Part shown: one piece after another, positions 8,979-16,833 of the stretch
Position numbering within the stretch: position 1 is the first letter of the stretch
Layout: each line of letters begins with the position of its first letter
Source of the DNA: Stenotrophomonas indicatrix
Lineage (GTDB): Bacteria; Pseudomonadota; Gammaproteobacteria; Xanthomonadales; Xanthomonadaceae
Direction: 5' to 3'
Assembly: GCA_041545745.1 (NCBI GenBank)
Contig: CP168152.1
Span: 1,238,001-1,302,000 of the forward strand
Length of the DNA: 64,000 nt
The notes under the pieces: model-generated
Databases searched by the model: none
What the model was told of the DNA's origin: nothing
The model's input: only the letters and a program-made list of their open reading frames with translations
Translations under genes and position numbers: made by a program

Positions 8979-11867
8979 ATGAAGCATTCGAAGTTGAGCA
9001 TCGCCCTGGCCGGCCTGGTGGGTATCGCGACCCTGGGCCAGATGGATGACGTCATGGCAATGAATTATCACGTGCAGGGCGATCGCGTCGTGCTCAGTGG
9101 CGGTGTCACCGTCGCCGACGTCGTCGCGCTGCCGGCGCTGCTGGCCAAAGCGCAGGCCGAAGGCCGTCCGATCCGCGAAGTCGTGCTGCGCACCTCCAAT
9201 GGTGGCGCGCTGATCGCGGGTGAGTGGCTGCAGGGGGTGATCCGCACCAATGGCCTGAACACCATCGTGTCCGGCCACTGCATCTCGTCCTGCTCGATCA
9301 TGCAGTCCGGTGGCGTCGAGCGTTACCTGGCCGGTGACCTGCCGCTGGTCGACTCGGTGCAGATCCACGCCGCCAGCAGCGGTGGCAAGGTGATCTATAC
9401 GCCTTCGCCGCGGATGACCGAGATCTACACCGGCAACTACGGCGGCGGCATGGATGCCGGGTTGCTGCACAAGGCCATGTACGAGGTGGTGCAGCCCAAC
9501 GGTCTGCTGGTGTTCCGCGATCCGGCCCGGACCACCGGCGCGTCGGTCAGCTTCGATCCCGATGGCAGCGGCCGCAAGCTGGAAACCTTCCCCGGCCAGG
9601 ACATCCACAGCAACAACATCATCACCGCCGCCGGCTACCGCGACCCGGGCGACACCCTGACCGTCACCGGCAATGTCAGCGGCGACATCAATCCGGGCTA
9701 CCTGCGCACCGCACGCCAGCTGCAGGCGTTCGTCGACGACGACTTCTCGCGCTGGAACGATACCGACTTCGCCACCACGTACATCAACCAGGCCGTTTCC
9801 ATCTACAACGCGGCGGCACGCGGTCCCAACGGCATCGGTCGCTTCTCGGTGCAGGACTTCCTCAACGATCCGGGCATCCAGGCCGACCTGCTGGCGAGCC
9901 TGCGCCTGTCGGAGCTGGATGCCTCCACGCTGGGCAATTCGGCCGGTGTGATCCGCGTGGCCAAGGGCGGCACCTGGCGCACCGCCGAGACCACCGGCGC
10001 CGATTTCATGCTGGTGGAGAACGGCACCATCGCCCTGGAGGGCGGGGCCCTGCGGACCCCGGAGCTGCGCGTGCTGGCGGCCGGCATGGTGGTCGGCCAC
10101 GGTGACATCGCCTCGGTCGCCAACGACTCGGATGCGCTGTTCGATGGCACCGGTCCCTCATTCCGCGAGGATGGCTTCAACCGCCTGCGCGTGTACGGCA
10201 CCCTGATGCCGCGTGGCGGTGATCTGGTCACCCACGGCTACGTCAACATCATGCCAGGCGGCAAGGTGCTGTTCGACGTCACCGAGGCGGGCGGGGCCAA
10301 CAGTGGCCGCCTGCGCGTGGGCGACTTCTACGATAGCGGCACCAACGAAGGCGCGCTGGTCATCTCGCCGGGCGCGCACCTTGAACTGAACGTGGCACAG
10401 GGCTTCTACGCCGGCAACTACCAGCGTGAGCTGGTGAGCGGCCCGATCTACCAGGGCGGTTTCACCGATGCGGTGCGCCTGGGCGACACCGGCTATACGG
10501 CCAGCATCACCGACGGCGAGGTGTTCCGGCCGCGCCACAACTCGCTGCTGAGCTTCAACATCAACCAGACCGCCGAGGGCCTGTCGCTGACCGCCAACCC
10601 CGGCTTCGACCAGCTCGCGCAGCTCACCGGCAACAACGGCAACGATGGACTCGGTCGCGCGCTGGCTGCTGCGGGCCAGCGCCAGGATGCCGGCCTGAAG
10701 CCGCTGCTGGGGGCGCTGCAGTTCGCTGACCGCGATGTGATCGCCCAGCAGGCCGGTGCACTGCGTGGTGATGGCCACGCCAGCCTGCGCCTGGCCGACA
10801 ACGCCCTGGTTGGCAGCATCGGCAGCGTGGTGCAGCAGCACCAGGCCGCACGACGCAGCGGCAGCGGTGACGCCGGCGGCCTGGCCGCACAGGCAGCGCA
10901 GGCGGCTTCGGCGCAGCCCGGCATGGCCAATGGCAGCCTGTTCAACCAGTTGGCGATGCACCTGGTGGAGCCGGCGGGGGCGGGCGGTGGCAACACCAAC
11001 TTCGGCGGCGAAGCACCACGCAACCACGGCCTCTGGGGCCGCGGCTTCGGCAGCCATGGCCGCATCGACGGTGAGGGCGGCGTGGCCGGCCTGAGCCATA
11101 CCGTCGGCGGCATCGTGCTCGGTGCCGATACGCAGCTGGCCGATGACCGGCTGACCCTGGGCGTCAGCGCTGCCGCCGCCGACATGTCGACCAAGGGCCG
11201 CGATGGTTCCGGGTTCACCGGTGATGTGCGCGCGCTGGATGTGGGCGGCTACCTGGATGCCACCTACTCGCGTGGATACCTCTCGGCCTCGGTGCGCTAC
11301 ACCGACCTGCGCCACGACACCCGCCGCAGCATCGAGGGCATCGACGGCCTGCAGGGCCCGCTGCGTGCCAAGTACAACAACGATGCGATCTCGGCCCGCT
11401 TGGAGCACGGCTTCTCGTTCACCACCGCCAAGGGTGTGGTGATCCAGCCGCTGCTGCCGGTAGTGGACTACGCGCGCACCTCCGCCACCCGTTTCAATGA
11501 AGGGCAGGGTGCTGGCGCACTGGTCGGGCGTGGTGACAGCCTGGAAAGCATCCGTGTCGGCGCGGGCCTGCAGTTGTTCAAGACCTTCGAAGGTAACAAC
11601 GGCGAGCGCATCACTCCGCGCGCGCGCGTGGTCTGGCAGAAGGAACTGGGCGACACCCAGGCCCGTTACAGCACCGGCTTCGCCGCTGCGCCGGACCTGG
11701 TGTTCGGTGCCAGCAGCCAGACCGTGGGCGAGCAGGTGCTGGCCTGGAACCTGGGTGTGACCAGCCGCGCCAGCGATCGCCTGTCGGTGATGGTTGACTA
11801 CGTGGGCGAGCGTCGCGACGGCCAGCTGCAGAACGGCGTGATGCTGGGCCTGGGTTATACGTTCTAA
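8979..11867 (+). CDS. Type Va autotransporter with an N-terminal ClpP/COG3904-like passenger domain
   Basis: A 962-residue protein with a good ribosome-binding site (GGAGAGAGAG) before the ATG. Residues 1-27 are a signal peptide. Residues ~35-135 match the periplasmic ClpP-like pattern: RTSNGGALIAG (oxyanion-type Gly-Gly near 74-76), GHCISSCSIM with Ser103/Ser104 between two cysteines, and VQIH with His130. A beta-helix-like passenger follows to about residue 590, then a helical linker, and from about 683 (NHGLWGRGFG) a 12-strand autotransporter barrel ending in GLGYTF. Proteolytic activity is inferred from the fold only, and a third catalytic residue was not identified. The gene is divergent from fecI. 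Confidence 0.85.
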   Translation: MKHSKLSIALAGLVGIATLGQMDDVMAMNYHVQGDRVVLSGGVTVADVVALPALLAKAQAEGRPIREVVLRTSNGGALIAGEWLQGVIRTNGLNTIVSGHCISSCSIMQSGGVERYLAGDLPLVDSVQIHAASSGGKVIYTPSPRMTEIYTGNYGGGMDAGLLHKAMYEVVQPNGLLVFRDPARTTGASVSFDPDGSGRKLETFPGQDIHSNNIITAAGYRDPGDTLTVTGNVSGDINPGYLRTARQLQAFVDDDFSRWNDTDFATTYINQAVSIYNAAARGPNGIGRFSVQDFLNDPGIQADLLASLRLSELDASTLGNSAGVIRVAKGGTWRTAETTGADFMLVENGTIALEGGALRTPELRVLAAGMVVGHGDIASVANDSDALFDGTGPSFREDGFNRLRVYGTLMPRGGDLVTHGYVNIMPGGKVLFDVTEAGGANSGRLRVGDFYDSGTNEGALVISPGAHLELNVAQGFYAGNYQRELVSGPIYQGGFTDAVRLGDTGYTASITDGEVFRPRHNSLLSFNINQTAEGLSLTANPGFDQLAQLTGNNGNDGLGRALAAAGQRQDAGLKPLLGALQFADRDVIAQQAGALRGDGHASLRLADNALVGSIGSVVQQHQAARRSGSGDAGGLAAQAAQAASAQPGMANGSLFNQLAMHLVEPAGAGGGNTNFGGEAPRNHGLWGRGFGSHGRIDGEGGVAGLSHTVGGIVLGADTQLADDRLTLGVSAAAADMSTKGRDGSGFTGDVRALDVGGYLDATYSRGYLSASVRYTDLRHDTRRSIEGIDGLQGPLRAKYNNDAISARLEHGFSFTTAKGVVIQPLLPVVDYARTSATRFNEGQGAGALVGRGDSLESIRVGAGLQLFKTFEGNNGERITPRARVVWQKELGDTQARYSTGFAAAPDLVFGASSQTVGEQVLAWNLGVTSRASDRLSVMVDYVGERRDGQLQNGVMLGLGYTF

Positions 11868-11964
11868 GGCAGTACCGGCACCGGCGGCTGTCACGCCGCT
11901 GGTGCCATCCCCATCGATGTGCGGGTGCGCTATGGTCGTGGCGGATTTCCGCGCAGACCTTGCC

Positions 11965-12969
11965 ATGCAGATCGCCGTTTTCAGTGCCCGTCCCTACGAT
12001 CGCCGCTTTCTCGAGGAAGCCAACGCGCGCGAAGGGGCAGGGCAGCCGTTCCAGTTCGTGTACTTCGACGCCGCGCTGGATGTGCACACCGCCGCACTGG
12101 CACAGGACTGCGCTGCCGTCTGCGTGTTCGTCAATGACCGGCTTGATGAGCCGGTGCTGCAGGCCCTGCATGTGCTGGGCGTGCACGCGGTGCTGCTGCG
12201 CTGCGCCGGCTTCAACAATGTGGACCTGGCCGCTGCGAACGCGCTCGGCCTGTTCGTCGCCCGCGTGCCGGCCTACTCGCCGGAAGCCGTTGCCGAACAC
12301 GCACTGGCGCTGGTGATGACCCTCAACCGGCAGACCCATCGCGCCTACAACCGCGTGCGTGAGGGCAACTTCATGCTTGATGGCCTGCTCGGCCGCACCC
12401 TGCATGGCAAAACCGTGGGCATCGTCGGTACCGGCAAGATCGGGCTGGCCACCGCGCGCATCTTCCGCGGCATGGGCTGCACCGTGCTGGGGCGCGATCC
12501 GTATCCTTCGCCGGCGTTCGCCGAGATCGGTGCGATGGTTGGGCTGGACGAGCTGCTCTCGCGCTCGGACATCGTCTCGCTGCATTGCCCGCTGACGCCG
12601 GATACCCAGCACCTGATCGACGACGCCTCGCTGGCGCGGATGAAGTCCGGCGCGATGCTGGTCAACACCTCGCGCGGCGGCCTGGTCGATACCCACGCAG
12701 TGATCCGCGCGCTGAAGTCGCGCCGGCTGGGTCACCTGGCCATCGACGTTTACGAGCAGGAAAGCGCGCTGTTCTTCCAGGATCTGTCCGGCGAGATCAT
12801 CGACGACGAGGCCTTCCAGCGGTTGATGACCTTCCCCAACGTGCTGGTGACCGGCCACCAGGGCTTCTTCACCGTGGAGGCGCTGCAGGAGATCTCGGCG
12901 ATCACGCTGGGCAACCTGGCCGATTTCGCGGCGGGGCGGGAGTGCGGCAACCGGGTGGCGGCGGGTTGA
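11965..12969 (+). CDS. ldhA: D-lactate dehydrogenase (NAD-dependent, fermentative type)
   Basis: A 334-residue D-2-hydroxyacid dehydrogenase. It has the Rossmann motif GTGKIGLATARIF, the signature VSLHCPLTPDTQHLI, the catalytic Arg in LVNTSRGGLVDT, the catalytic Glu in DVYEQE and the catalytic His in TGHQGFFT. The insert FFQDLSGEIIDDEAFQRL is characteristic of LdhA, as opposed to phosphoglycerate or erythronate-4-phosphate dehydrogenases. It reduces pyruvate to D-lactate in the cytoplasm. The start MQIAVFSARPYDRRFL matches family N-termini; the 21 codons upstream are discarded. Confidence 0.92.
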   Translation: MQIAVFSARPYDRRFLEEANAREGAGQPFQFVYFDAALDVHTAALAQDCAAVCVFVNDRLDEPVLQALHVLGVHAVLLRCAGFNNVDLAAANALGLFVARVPAYSPEAVAEHALALVMTLNRQTHRAYNRVREGNFMLDGLLGRTLHGKTVGIVGTGKIGLATARIFRGMGCTVLGRDPYPSPAFAEIGAMVGLDELLSRSDIVSLHCPLTPDTQHLIDDASLARMKSGAMLVNTSRGGLVDTHAVIRALKSRRLGHLAIDVYEQESALFFQDLSGEIIDDEAFQRLMTFPNVLVTGHQGFFTVEALQEISAITLGNLADFAAGRECGNRVAAG

Positions 12970-13053
12970 GAGCCCGGGCGGGCGGGCGTTTGACGGCAAT
13001 CGTCACGACCGGATTGACCGCAGGGGCAGGGCGACCGTAAAATTGCCTGCTTC

Positions 13054-13129
13054 GCCGGAATAGCTCAGTTGGTAGAGCGGCGCATTCGTAATGCGTAGGT
13101 CGTAGGTTCGATTCCTATTTCCGGCACCA
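13054..13129 (+). tRNA. tRNA-Thr (anticodon CGT)
   Basis: A complete cloverleaf. The acceptor stem GCCGGAA pairs with TTCCGGC. The D arm, an anticodon stem GCGCA/TGCGT with anticodon CGT at 13087-13089, and a T arm GTAGG/CCTAT around TTCGATT are all present. Discriminator A and an encoded CCA (13127-13129) follow. It decodes ACG. A rho-independent terminator lies 11 bases downstream. The 3' half is repeated in diverged form at 13864-13896, which marks this gene as an integration site. Confidence 0.97.
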
Positions 13130-13140
13130 GTTTCAGCAAA

Positions 13141-13169
13141 AGCCCCGGCCTTGGTCGGGGCTTTTTGTT
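13141..13169 (+). terminator. Intrinsic terminator of tRNA-Thr
   Basis: The stem AGCCCCGGCC pairs across a short loop with GGTCGGGGCT and is followed by TTTTTGTTT. A near-identical copy occurs at 13911-13940 after the duplicated tRNA tail. Confidence 0.9.
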
Positions 13170-13186
13170 TGGGCGGCACGGCCATT

Positions 13187-13242
13187 GGTAGTGCCGGCCG
13201 CTGGCCGGCTGGTTCAGTAGTGCCAGCCCATGGCTGGCAGCC
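13187..13242. repeat. Paired GTAG (SMAG-type) palindromes
   Basis: Two head-to-tail palindromes: GGTAGTGCCGGCCGCTGGCC (from 13187) and GTAGTGCCAGCCCATGGCTG (from 13217). Each begins GTAG and folds on itself. They lie between the tRNA-Thr terminator and the low-GC patch. The remaining sequence up to 13384 shows no gene that I can support. Confidence 0.85.
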
Positions 13243-13384
13243 ATAAGGTTCCCGTAGCCGTTCAATCCCTCACGAGGCATCGCCCTCGGCTTCGCTGGTG
13301 CTTTATAGCCAAGGGTCCTGTCCAACTCAGGATGGCCCCTTTGGCCTCGGCCCTGGAGTTGCATTCCGATGACCTCCTTGTGTC

Positions 13385-13579
13385 ATGAATGCCGAACCTT
13401 GCGTCGAGGCTCTTTCAAGGAGCATAAAAGACCCTGCCAAGGTCGCCGAGCAGGTCGGTGGCAGGACTGCTTACACTGGGGAAGATGCGAAGGTAGTCCT
13501 GAATGATGAGGGGGAAGGTCATAACTGCCATTCCAAGAAGCAGCGATGGGTTGAGAGACCCGAAGGTGAAGTGAAATGA
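13385..13579 (+). CDS. Small hypothetical protein in the tRNA-Thr patch
   Basis: A 64-residue hydrophilic open frame with no signal, membrane segment or recognised motif. It has a Glu/Lys-rich C-terminal half (GEDAKVVLNDEGEGHN, then KKQRWVERPEGEVK). The main support is position: its stop codon overlaps the ATG of the next small gene in an ATGA junction, and both lie between the tRNA-Thr gene and a decayed copy of its 3' end. Base composition is about 50 percent GC, well below the neighbours, as expected for acquired DNA. It may be a remnant of a longer gene. Confidence 0.4.
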   Translation: MNAEPCVEALSRSIKDPAKVAEQVGGRTAYTGEDAKVVLNDEGEGHNCHSKKQRWVERPEGEVK

Positions 13580-13833
13580 AGCGGTCTATCTCGTCCCGTC
13601 TGCATTCTCTGTTGGCTGAAATCGCAGCGAAGCACAGCTTTCACTTGCCTGAAGAGGGCATCAAGCACCTTGCCAAACAGGACCGCGAGTCGCTGATCGA
13701 TGCATTAGCGCAGGAGTTTTCGGAGACCGGTTTGGGATCTGACGATGAGCCTAATCAACGAGGCGTCGAGATCGAAGAGATCATCGATTTCGTTGGCGCT
13801 ATCGCTGATCAGACTGATGCATCCAGCGACTAG
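13576..13833 (+). CDS. Small acidic hypothetical protein in the tRNA-Thr patch
   Basis: An 85-residue protein, basic at the start (MKRSISSRLHSLLAEIAAKH) and strongly acidic at the end (VEIEEIIDFVGAIADQTDASSD). It is predicted to be mostly helical, and I know no family for it. The start overlaps the upstream stop by four bases. The coding sequence is about 50 percent GC against roughly two thirds in the surrounding chromosome. It ends about 30 bases before the duplicated tRNA tail, so it was probably carried by the element that integrated at tRNA-Thr. Confidence 0.5.
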   Translation: MKRSISSRLHSLLAEIAAKHSFHLPEEGIKHLAKQDRESLIDALAQEFSETGLGSDDEPNQRGVEIEEIIDFVGAIADQTDASSD

Positions 13834-13863
13834 GCCATCGTTGATTTGGAGTCGTAGGCGGCT

Positions 13864-13896
13864 GGTCGCAGGTTCGATTCCTGTTTCCGGTACCCG
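13864..13896 (+). repeat. Diverged copy of the tRNA-Thr 3' end (attachment-site-like direct repeat)
   Basis: This stretch aligns with 13098-13130 of the tRNA gene with 29 of 33 bases identical. Two of the four differences (13869 and 13883) change both sides of the same T-stem base pair, T-A to C-G, so the fold is preserved. The acceptor 3' strand TTCCGG is also kept. No 5' half is present, so it is not a functional tRNA. A copy of the tRNA terminator follows. Confidence 0.75.
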
Positions 13897-13910
13897 TGGT
13901 TTGTAATGAA

Positions 13911-13940
13911 AAGCCCCGGCCTCGGTCGGGGCTTTTTGTT
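13911..13940 (+). terminator. Duplicate of the tRNA-Thr terminator
   Basis: The hairpin AAGCCCCGGCC-TC-GGTCGGGGCTT is followed by TTTGTTTGG. It differs from the copy at 13141-13169 by essentially one loop base. It sits immediately left of the IS3-family element. Confidence 0.85.
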
Positions 13941-13999
13941 TGGCCGTGACCCGTCCTGAATTGGGTTGACACCTTTTCCCTCTGGAAAAGGAATGTTCA

Positions 14000-14401
14000 A
14001 TGAAATCAACAATCAGGCGCAGCCAACGGGATTACTCGCTGGCCTTCAAGTTGTCGGTGGTAGACCAGGTCGAGCGCGGGGAGCTGACCTACAAAAAGGC
14101 CTAGGAGCGTTATGGGATCCAAGGGCGCAGCACGGTGCTTTCCTGGCTTCGTCGGCATGGTCGGCAGGATTGGTCAGCTGGGGCATCATTGCCTCCCATG
14201 AGCACTGTCCCCAAAGCCGGGGCGGCCAAGCCGCTGACGCCGGAACAACAGATCAAGGCCCTGCAGGTCCAGTTGCGGGAGGCAAACGAGAAGGCGCAGT
14301 TGTTCGAGGCCATCGTGGATGTCCTCAAAGAGGATTACGGGGTAAAAATCGTAAAAAAGCCTTCCGGCAAGTCCTCACGCAAGGGCGCCTCAAAGGCGTA
14401 A
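14000..14401 (+). pseudogene. IS3-family orfA (helix-turn-helix), interrupted by an internal TAG
   Basis: The frame begins MKSTIRRSQRDYSLAFKLSV and continues through a DNA-binding helix-turn-helix, a leucine-zipper-like helix (EQQIKALQVQLREANEKA) and a KPSGKSSRKGASKA tail. A TAG at 14102-14104 follows codon 34 (TYKKA), where relatives usually read a Gln or similar residue before ERYGIQ. Downstream the frame stays open to 14401. The element therefore cannot make full OrfA or the OrfAB fusion without readthrough or a downstream start such as the TTG/ATG codons after the stop. Confidence 0.85.
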
Positions 14402-14403
14402 GC

Positions 14404-15234
14404 GTGGCAAGGGCTTGCCGCCATTTCGGCATCAGTCGGCAGGCGTTCTATCAGGCCGGTCACCGCCATCAGCGGCGAGACGCTGCTGATGCTACGGCAC
14501 TGTCGCTGGTGAGCGACTGCCGCGCGCGCCAGCCTCGGGTCGGTACGCGCAAGCTGCACCATCTGATTGAGCCGAAGCTGCAGGCGGCGGGGATCGCTCT
14601 GGGGCGCGATCGTTTATTTGACGTGCTCCGAGAAGCGCGCTTGCTGGTGCCGCAGCGCCGCGCGTATCACAAGACGACCGATAGCCATCATCGCTTCCGC
14701 AAGCATCCCAATCTGCTCAAATCCGGTGAAGGATGCATCGTTCCCAGTGGCTGCGAACAGGTGTGGGTGGCTGACATCACCTATCTACCAACAGATGGGA
14801 AGTTCGTTTACCTGAGCCTTGTTACCGATGCGTGGTCACGCAAGATCGTAGGCTGGAGCGTGAATGAGACGCTGCAGACCGAACATACCGCGCAGGCATT
14901 GGAGATGGCCCTGAAAACCCGGAAAACGAGGCAACGGCTGATCCACCATTCGGATCGGGGCATCCAGTACTGCTCGGACAACTATCAGAAGATCCATGCC
15001 AAGCACGGCCTGACCTGCTCCATGACCGACGGCTACGATTGCTATCAGAACGCTCTGGCAGAGCGGATCAACGGGATCCTCAAATGCGAGTTTCTGCTCC
15101 GTCGCCCACGGGACCTGGGACAGGCTCGGCAGATGGTGGCTGAGGCAGTGGAGATCTACAACGCCGAGCGCCCCCACCTGTCCCTTAAAATGCAGACGCC
15201 CGATGCGATGCACCGGGCATCCTTGGCCGCCTGA
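14404..15234 (+). CDS. IS3-family orfB transposase (DDE, rve-type)
   Basis: About 277 residues after the frameshift region (VARACRHFGISRQAFYQ onward). The integrase core has the DDE triad: Asp in VWVADITYLPT, Asp in LIHHSDRGIQYCS and Glu in NALAERINGILK, followed by the usual YNAERPHLSL. The frame is intact to its stop. In IS3 elements OrfB is normally made as an OrfAB fusion through -1 slippage on the A6G at 14353-14359. Because orfA has a premature stop, this copy probably depends on another element in the genome. The start given is approximate (GTG at 14404). Confidence 0.85.
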   Translation: MARACRHFGISRQAFYQAGHRHQRRDAADATALSLVSDCRARQPRVGTRKLHHLIEPKLQAAGIALGRDRLFDVLREARLLVPQRRAYHKTTDSHHRFRKHPNLLKSGEGCIVPSGCEQVWVADITYLPTDGKFVYLSLVTDAWSRKIVGWSVNETLQTEHTAQALEMALKTRKTRQRLIHHSDRGIQYCSDNYQKIHAKHGLTCSMTDGYDCYQNALAERINGILKCEFLLRRPRDLGQARQMVAEAVEIYNAERPHLSLKMQTPDAMHRASLAA

Positions 15235-15390
15235 CGGCGGCCGGATCATCCACCCCATAGGTGTCAACCTATGGCAGGACGGGTCACCGGCACGGCTCCC
15301 AGTCGGCCCTCGCCCCTGGACCTCCAGCTCCCCCTATAATCGTCCCCGCAGATCACCTGCACCGGTTCACCCGCACGGAGGCTTCCCATC

Positions 15391-16071
15391 ATGTCCATTG
15401 CTGCAATCCCCGATGTTTCGCTGGTCGACAACAGTGAGCAGCGCACGCCGCTGATCCTGGTGCTGGACTGTTCCGGCAGCATGAGTGGTGGCCCCATCGA
15501 GCAGTTGAACGCGGGCCTGAAGCTGCTGGAGCAGGAGCTGAAAGCCGATGTGATCGCGGCCAAGCGTGTGCGCGTGCTGCTGGTCGAGTACGGCGGCATG
15601 GACAACGCGGCCATCAGCGGTGACTGGTGCGATGCGATGGATTTCACCGCGCCCACGTTGTCGGCCAATGGCACCACGCCGACCGGTGCGGCCGTGGAAG
15701 TGGCGCTGCAGGAGATTGAAGACGAGAAGGCGCGCTTCCGCCAGGCCGGCGTTGCCTACACCCGGCCGTGGCTGTTCCTGATGTCCGATGGCCAGCCCAC
15801 GGACGCCTGGGAAGCGGTGGCCGAGCAGTGCCGCGAGGCCGAGCAGCAGAACAAGGTGGCGGTGTTCCCGATCGCTGTCGGTAATGCTGACATGAGCGTG
15901 CTGGGTCAGTTCAGCCGCAATGGCGAGCGCGGCGTGAAGCGCCTGCAGGGCCTGCAGTTCAAGGAACTGTTCCTGTGGCTGAGCGCGAGCATGCGGGTGG
16001 TCTCCAACTCGACGCCCGGTGGCCAGGTGCAATTGCCGGCCACCGACAGCTGGTCACAAGTGCCGGTCTGA
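15391..16071 (+). CDS. TerY/YegL-like VWA-domain protein
   Basis: A 226-residue protein consisting of one von Willebrand A domain with the MIDAS motif in VLDCSGSMSGG (DxSxS). A threonine in GTTPTGAAVEVAL and the aspartate in LMSDGQPTDAW complete the metal site. No signal peptide is present, so it should be cytoplasmic. It is the first gene of a tight four-gene operon (next start 2 bases after its stop) with a PP2C phosphatase and a kinase. That triad is known as TerY-P, or YegL-YegK-YegI in E. coli. The VWA partner probably binds a phosphoprotein or acts as a metal-dependent scaffold; its ligand is unknown. Confidence 0.88.
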   Translation: MSIAAIPDVSLVDNSEQRTPLILVLDCSGSMSGGPIEQLNAGLKLLEQELKADVIAAKRVRVLLVEYGGMDNAAISGDWCDAMDFTAPTLSANGTTPTGAAVEVALQEIEDEKARFRQAGVAYTRPWLFLMSDGQPTDAWEAVAEQCREAEQQNKVAVFPIAVGNADMSVLGQFSRNGERGVKRLQGLQFKELFLWLSASMRVVSNSTPGGQVQLPATDSWSQVPV

Positions 16072-16073
16072 CC

Positions 16074-16829
16074 ATGGCCTGGCGCGTGATGGCCGCATCG
16101 GCCACGGGACGGTCCCATCTGGACCGTGGGCAGCCCTGCCAGGACGCCTATGCGTCGGTGCAGGTGGGGCAGACATTGGTCGCGGTGGTCTGCGATGGCG
16201 CAGGCTCCGCGTCGCACAGCGATGTGGGCGCGCGGCATGTATCCAGCAGCGTGGCGGCGTCGGTTACCGGGTCCGCGCAGCTCGGCGCCGATCCACTGGC
16301 ACTGCCGGTGGACGCGCTGCGCAGCATCATCGAAACCGCTGTCGACGATGCGCGCGGGCAGCTGGCGATGCTTGCGCTGAGCCAGGGCCTGAAGCTATCC
16401 GACCATGCCTGCACGCTGGTAGGGGCGGTCGCTACACGCGATGGCGGCTGGTTCTTCCATGTCGGCGATGGCGTGGCCGCCTGTGCGTTCAGCAATGAAT
16501 CGCCCGATGCGGTATCGCTGCCTGCCAATGGCGAGTACGCCAACGAAACCTGGTTCGTGACCGGCAGCAACTGGCGCGAGCAGCTGCGGCTGACCCGCTT
16601 CGAAGGGGCAATCGACGCGCTGGTGCTGATGTCCGATGGCGTGCAGCCGTTTGCGATGTCGCGCGCGGGCGACAGCTTGTTCCAACCGTTCATCGCACCG
16701 GTGATCCGTTATCTGTCCGGCGTCGATGAGACCCACGGCAGCCAAGCGCTGCATGCGACGCTGGCCGACCCGCGCACCGATCAGATCACCGGCGACGACA
16801 AGACGTTGCTGGTCGCGCTGCCGGCCTGA
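16074..16829 (+). CDS. PP2C-family Ser/Thr phosphatase (YegK-like)
   Basis: A 251-residue PP2C-like domain. The metal-binding positions are present: a short N-terminal motif (DRGQPCQDAYA), VVCDGAGSASHSDVGAR, the central FHVGDGVAAC, LVLMSDGV, and TGDDKTLLV at the end. The protein is cytoplasmic, with no membrane segment. It starts 2 bases after the VWA gene and ends 4 bases before the kinase gene. It should reverse phosphorylation by that kinase, possibly on the fourth protein of the operon. The in-frame codons upstream (from 15975) lie inside the VWA gene and are not used. Confidence 0.88.
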   Translation: MAWRVMAASATGRSHLDRGQPCQDAYASVQVGQTLVAVVCDGAGSASHSDVGARHVSSSVAASVTGSAQLGADPLALPVDALRSIIETAVDDARGQLAMLALSQGLKLSDHACTLVGAVATRDGGWFFHVGDGVAACAFSNESPDAVSLPANGEYANETWFVTGSNWREQLRLTRFEGAIDALVLMSDGVQPFAMSRAGDSLFQPFIAPVIRYLSGVDETHGSQALHATLADPRTDQITGDDKTLLVALPA

Positions 16830-16833
16830 GCAC

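Larger units (their letters stand above)
13947..15286 (+). mobile_element. IS3-family insertion sequence (IS150-like), 1,340 bp
   Basis: The ends are imperfect inverted repeats. Both read TGACCCGTCCTG inward, then five unmatched bases, then GGTTGACACC. The flanks carry a 3-bp target duplication, CCG at 13944-13946 and 15287-15289. Inside are orfA (interrupted by a stop) and orfB in the -1 frame, with an A6G slippery heptamer at 14353-14359, the standard IS3 arrangement. The sharp ends and target duplication suggest a fairly recent insertion. Confidence 0.92.

Noticed and set aside
8778..10100. Upstream extension of the fecI frame to 629 codons
   Set aside because: It runs antisense through the autotransporter passenger. 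The sigma fold begins only near 8753-8777.
10158..11966. 602-codon minus-strand frame
   Set aside because: Antisense to the autotransporter; low-complexity His/Gln/Ala composition and no recognisable domain.
13003..13364. Short frames antisense to tRNA-Thr containing strings such as GIEPTTY
   Set aside because: This is the well-known spurious translation of tRNA genes; there is no protein here.
13864..13896. A second complete tRNA gene
   Set aside because: Only the T arm and acceptor 3' strand are present; no anticodon arm or 5' acceptor strand can be found upstream.
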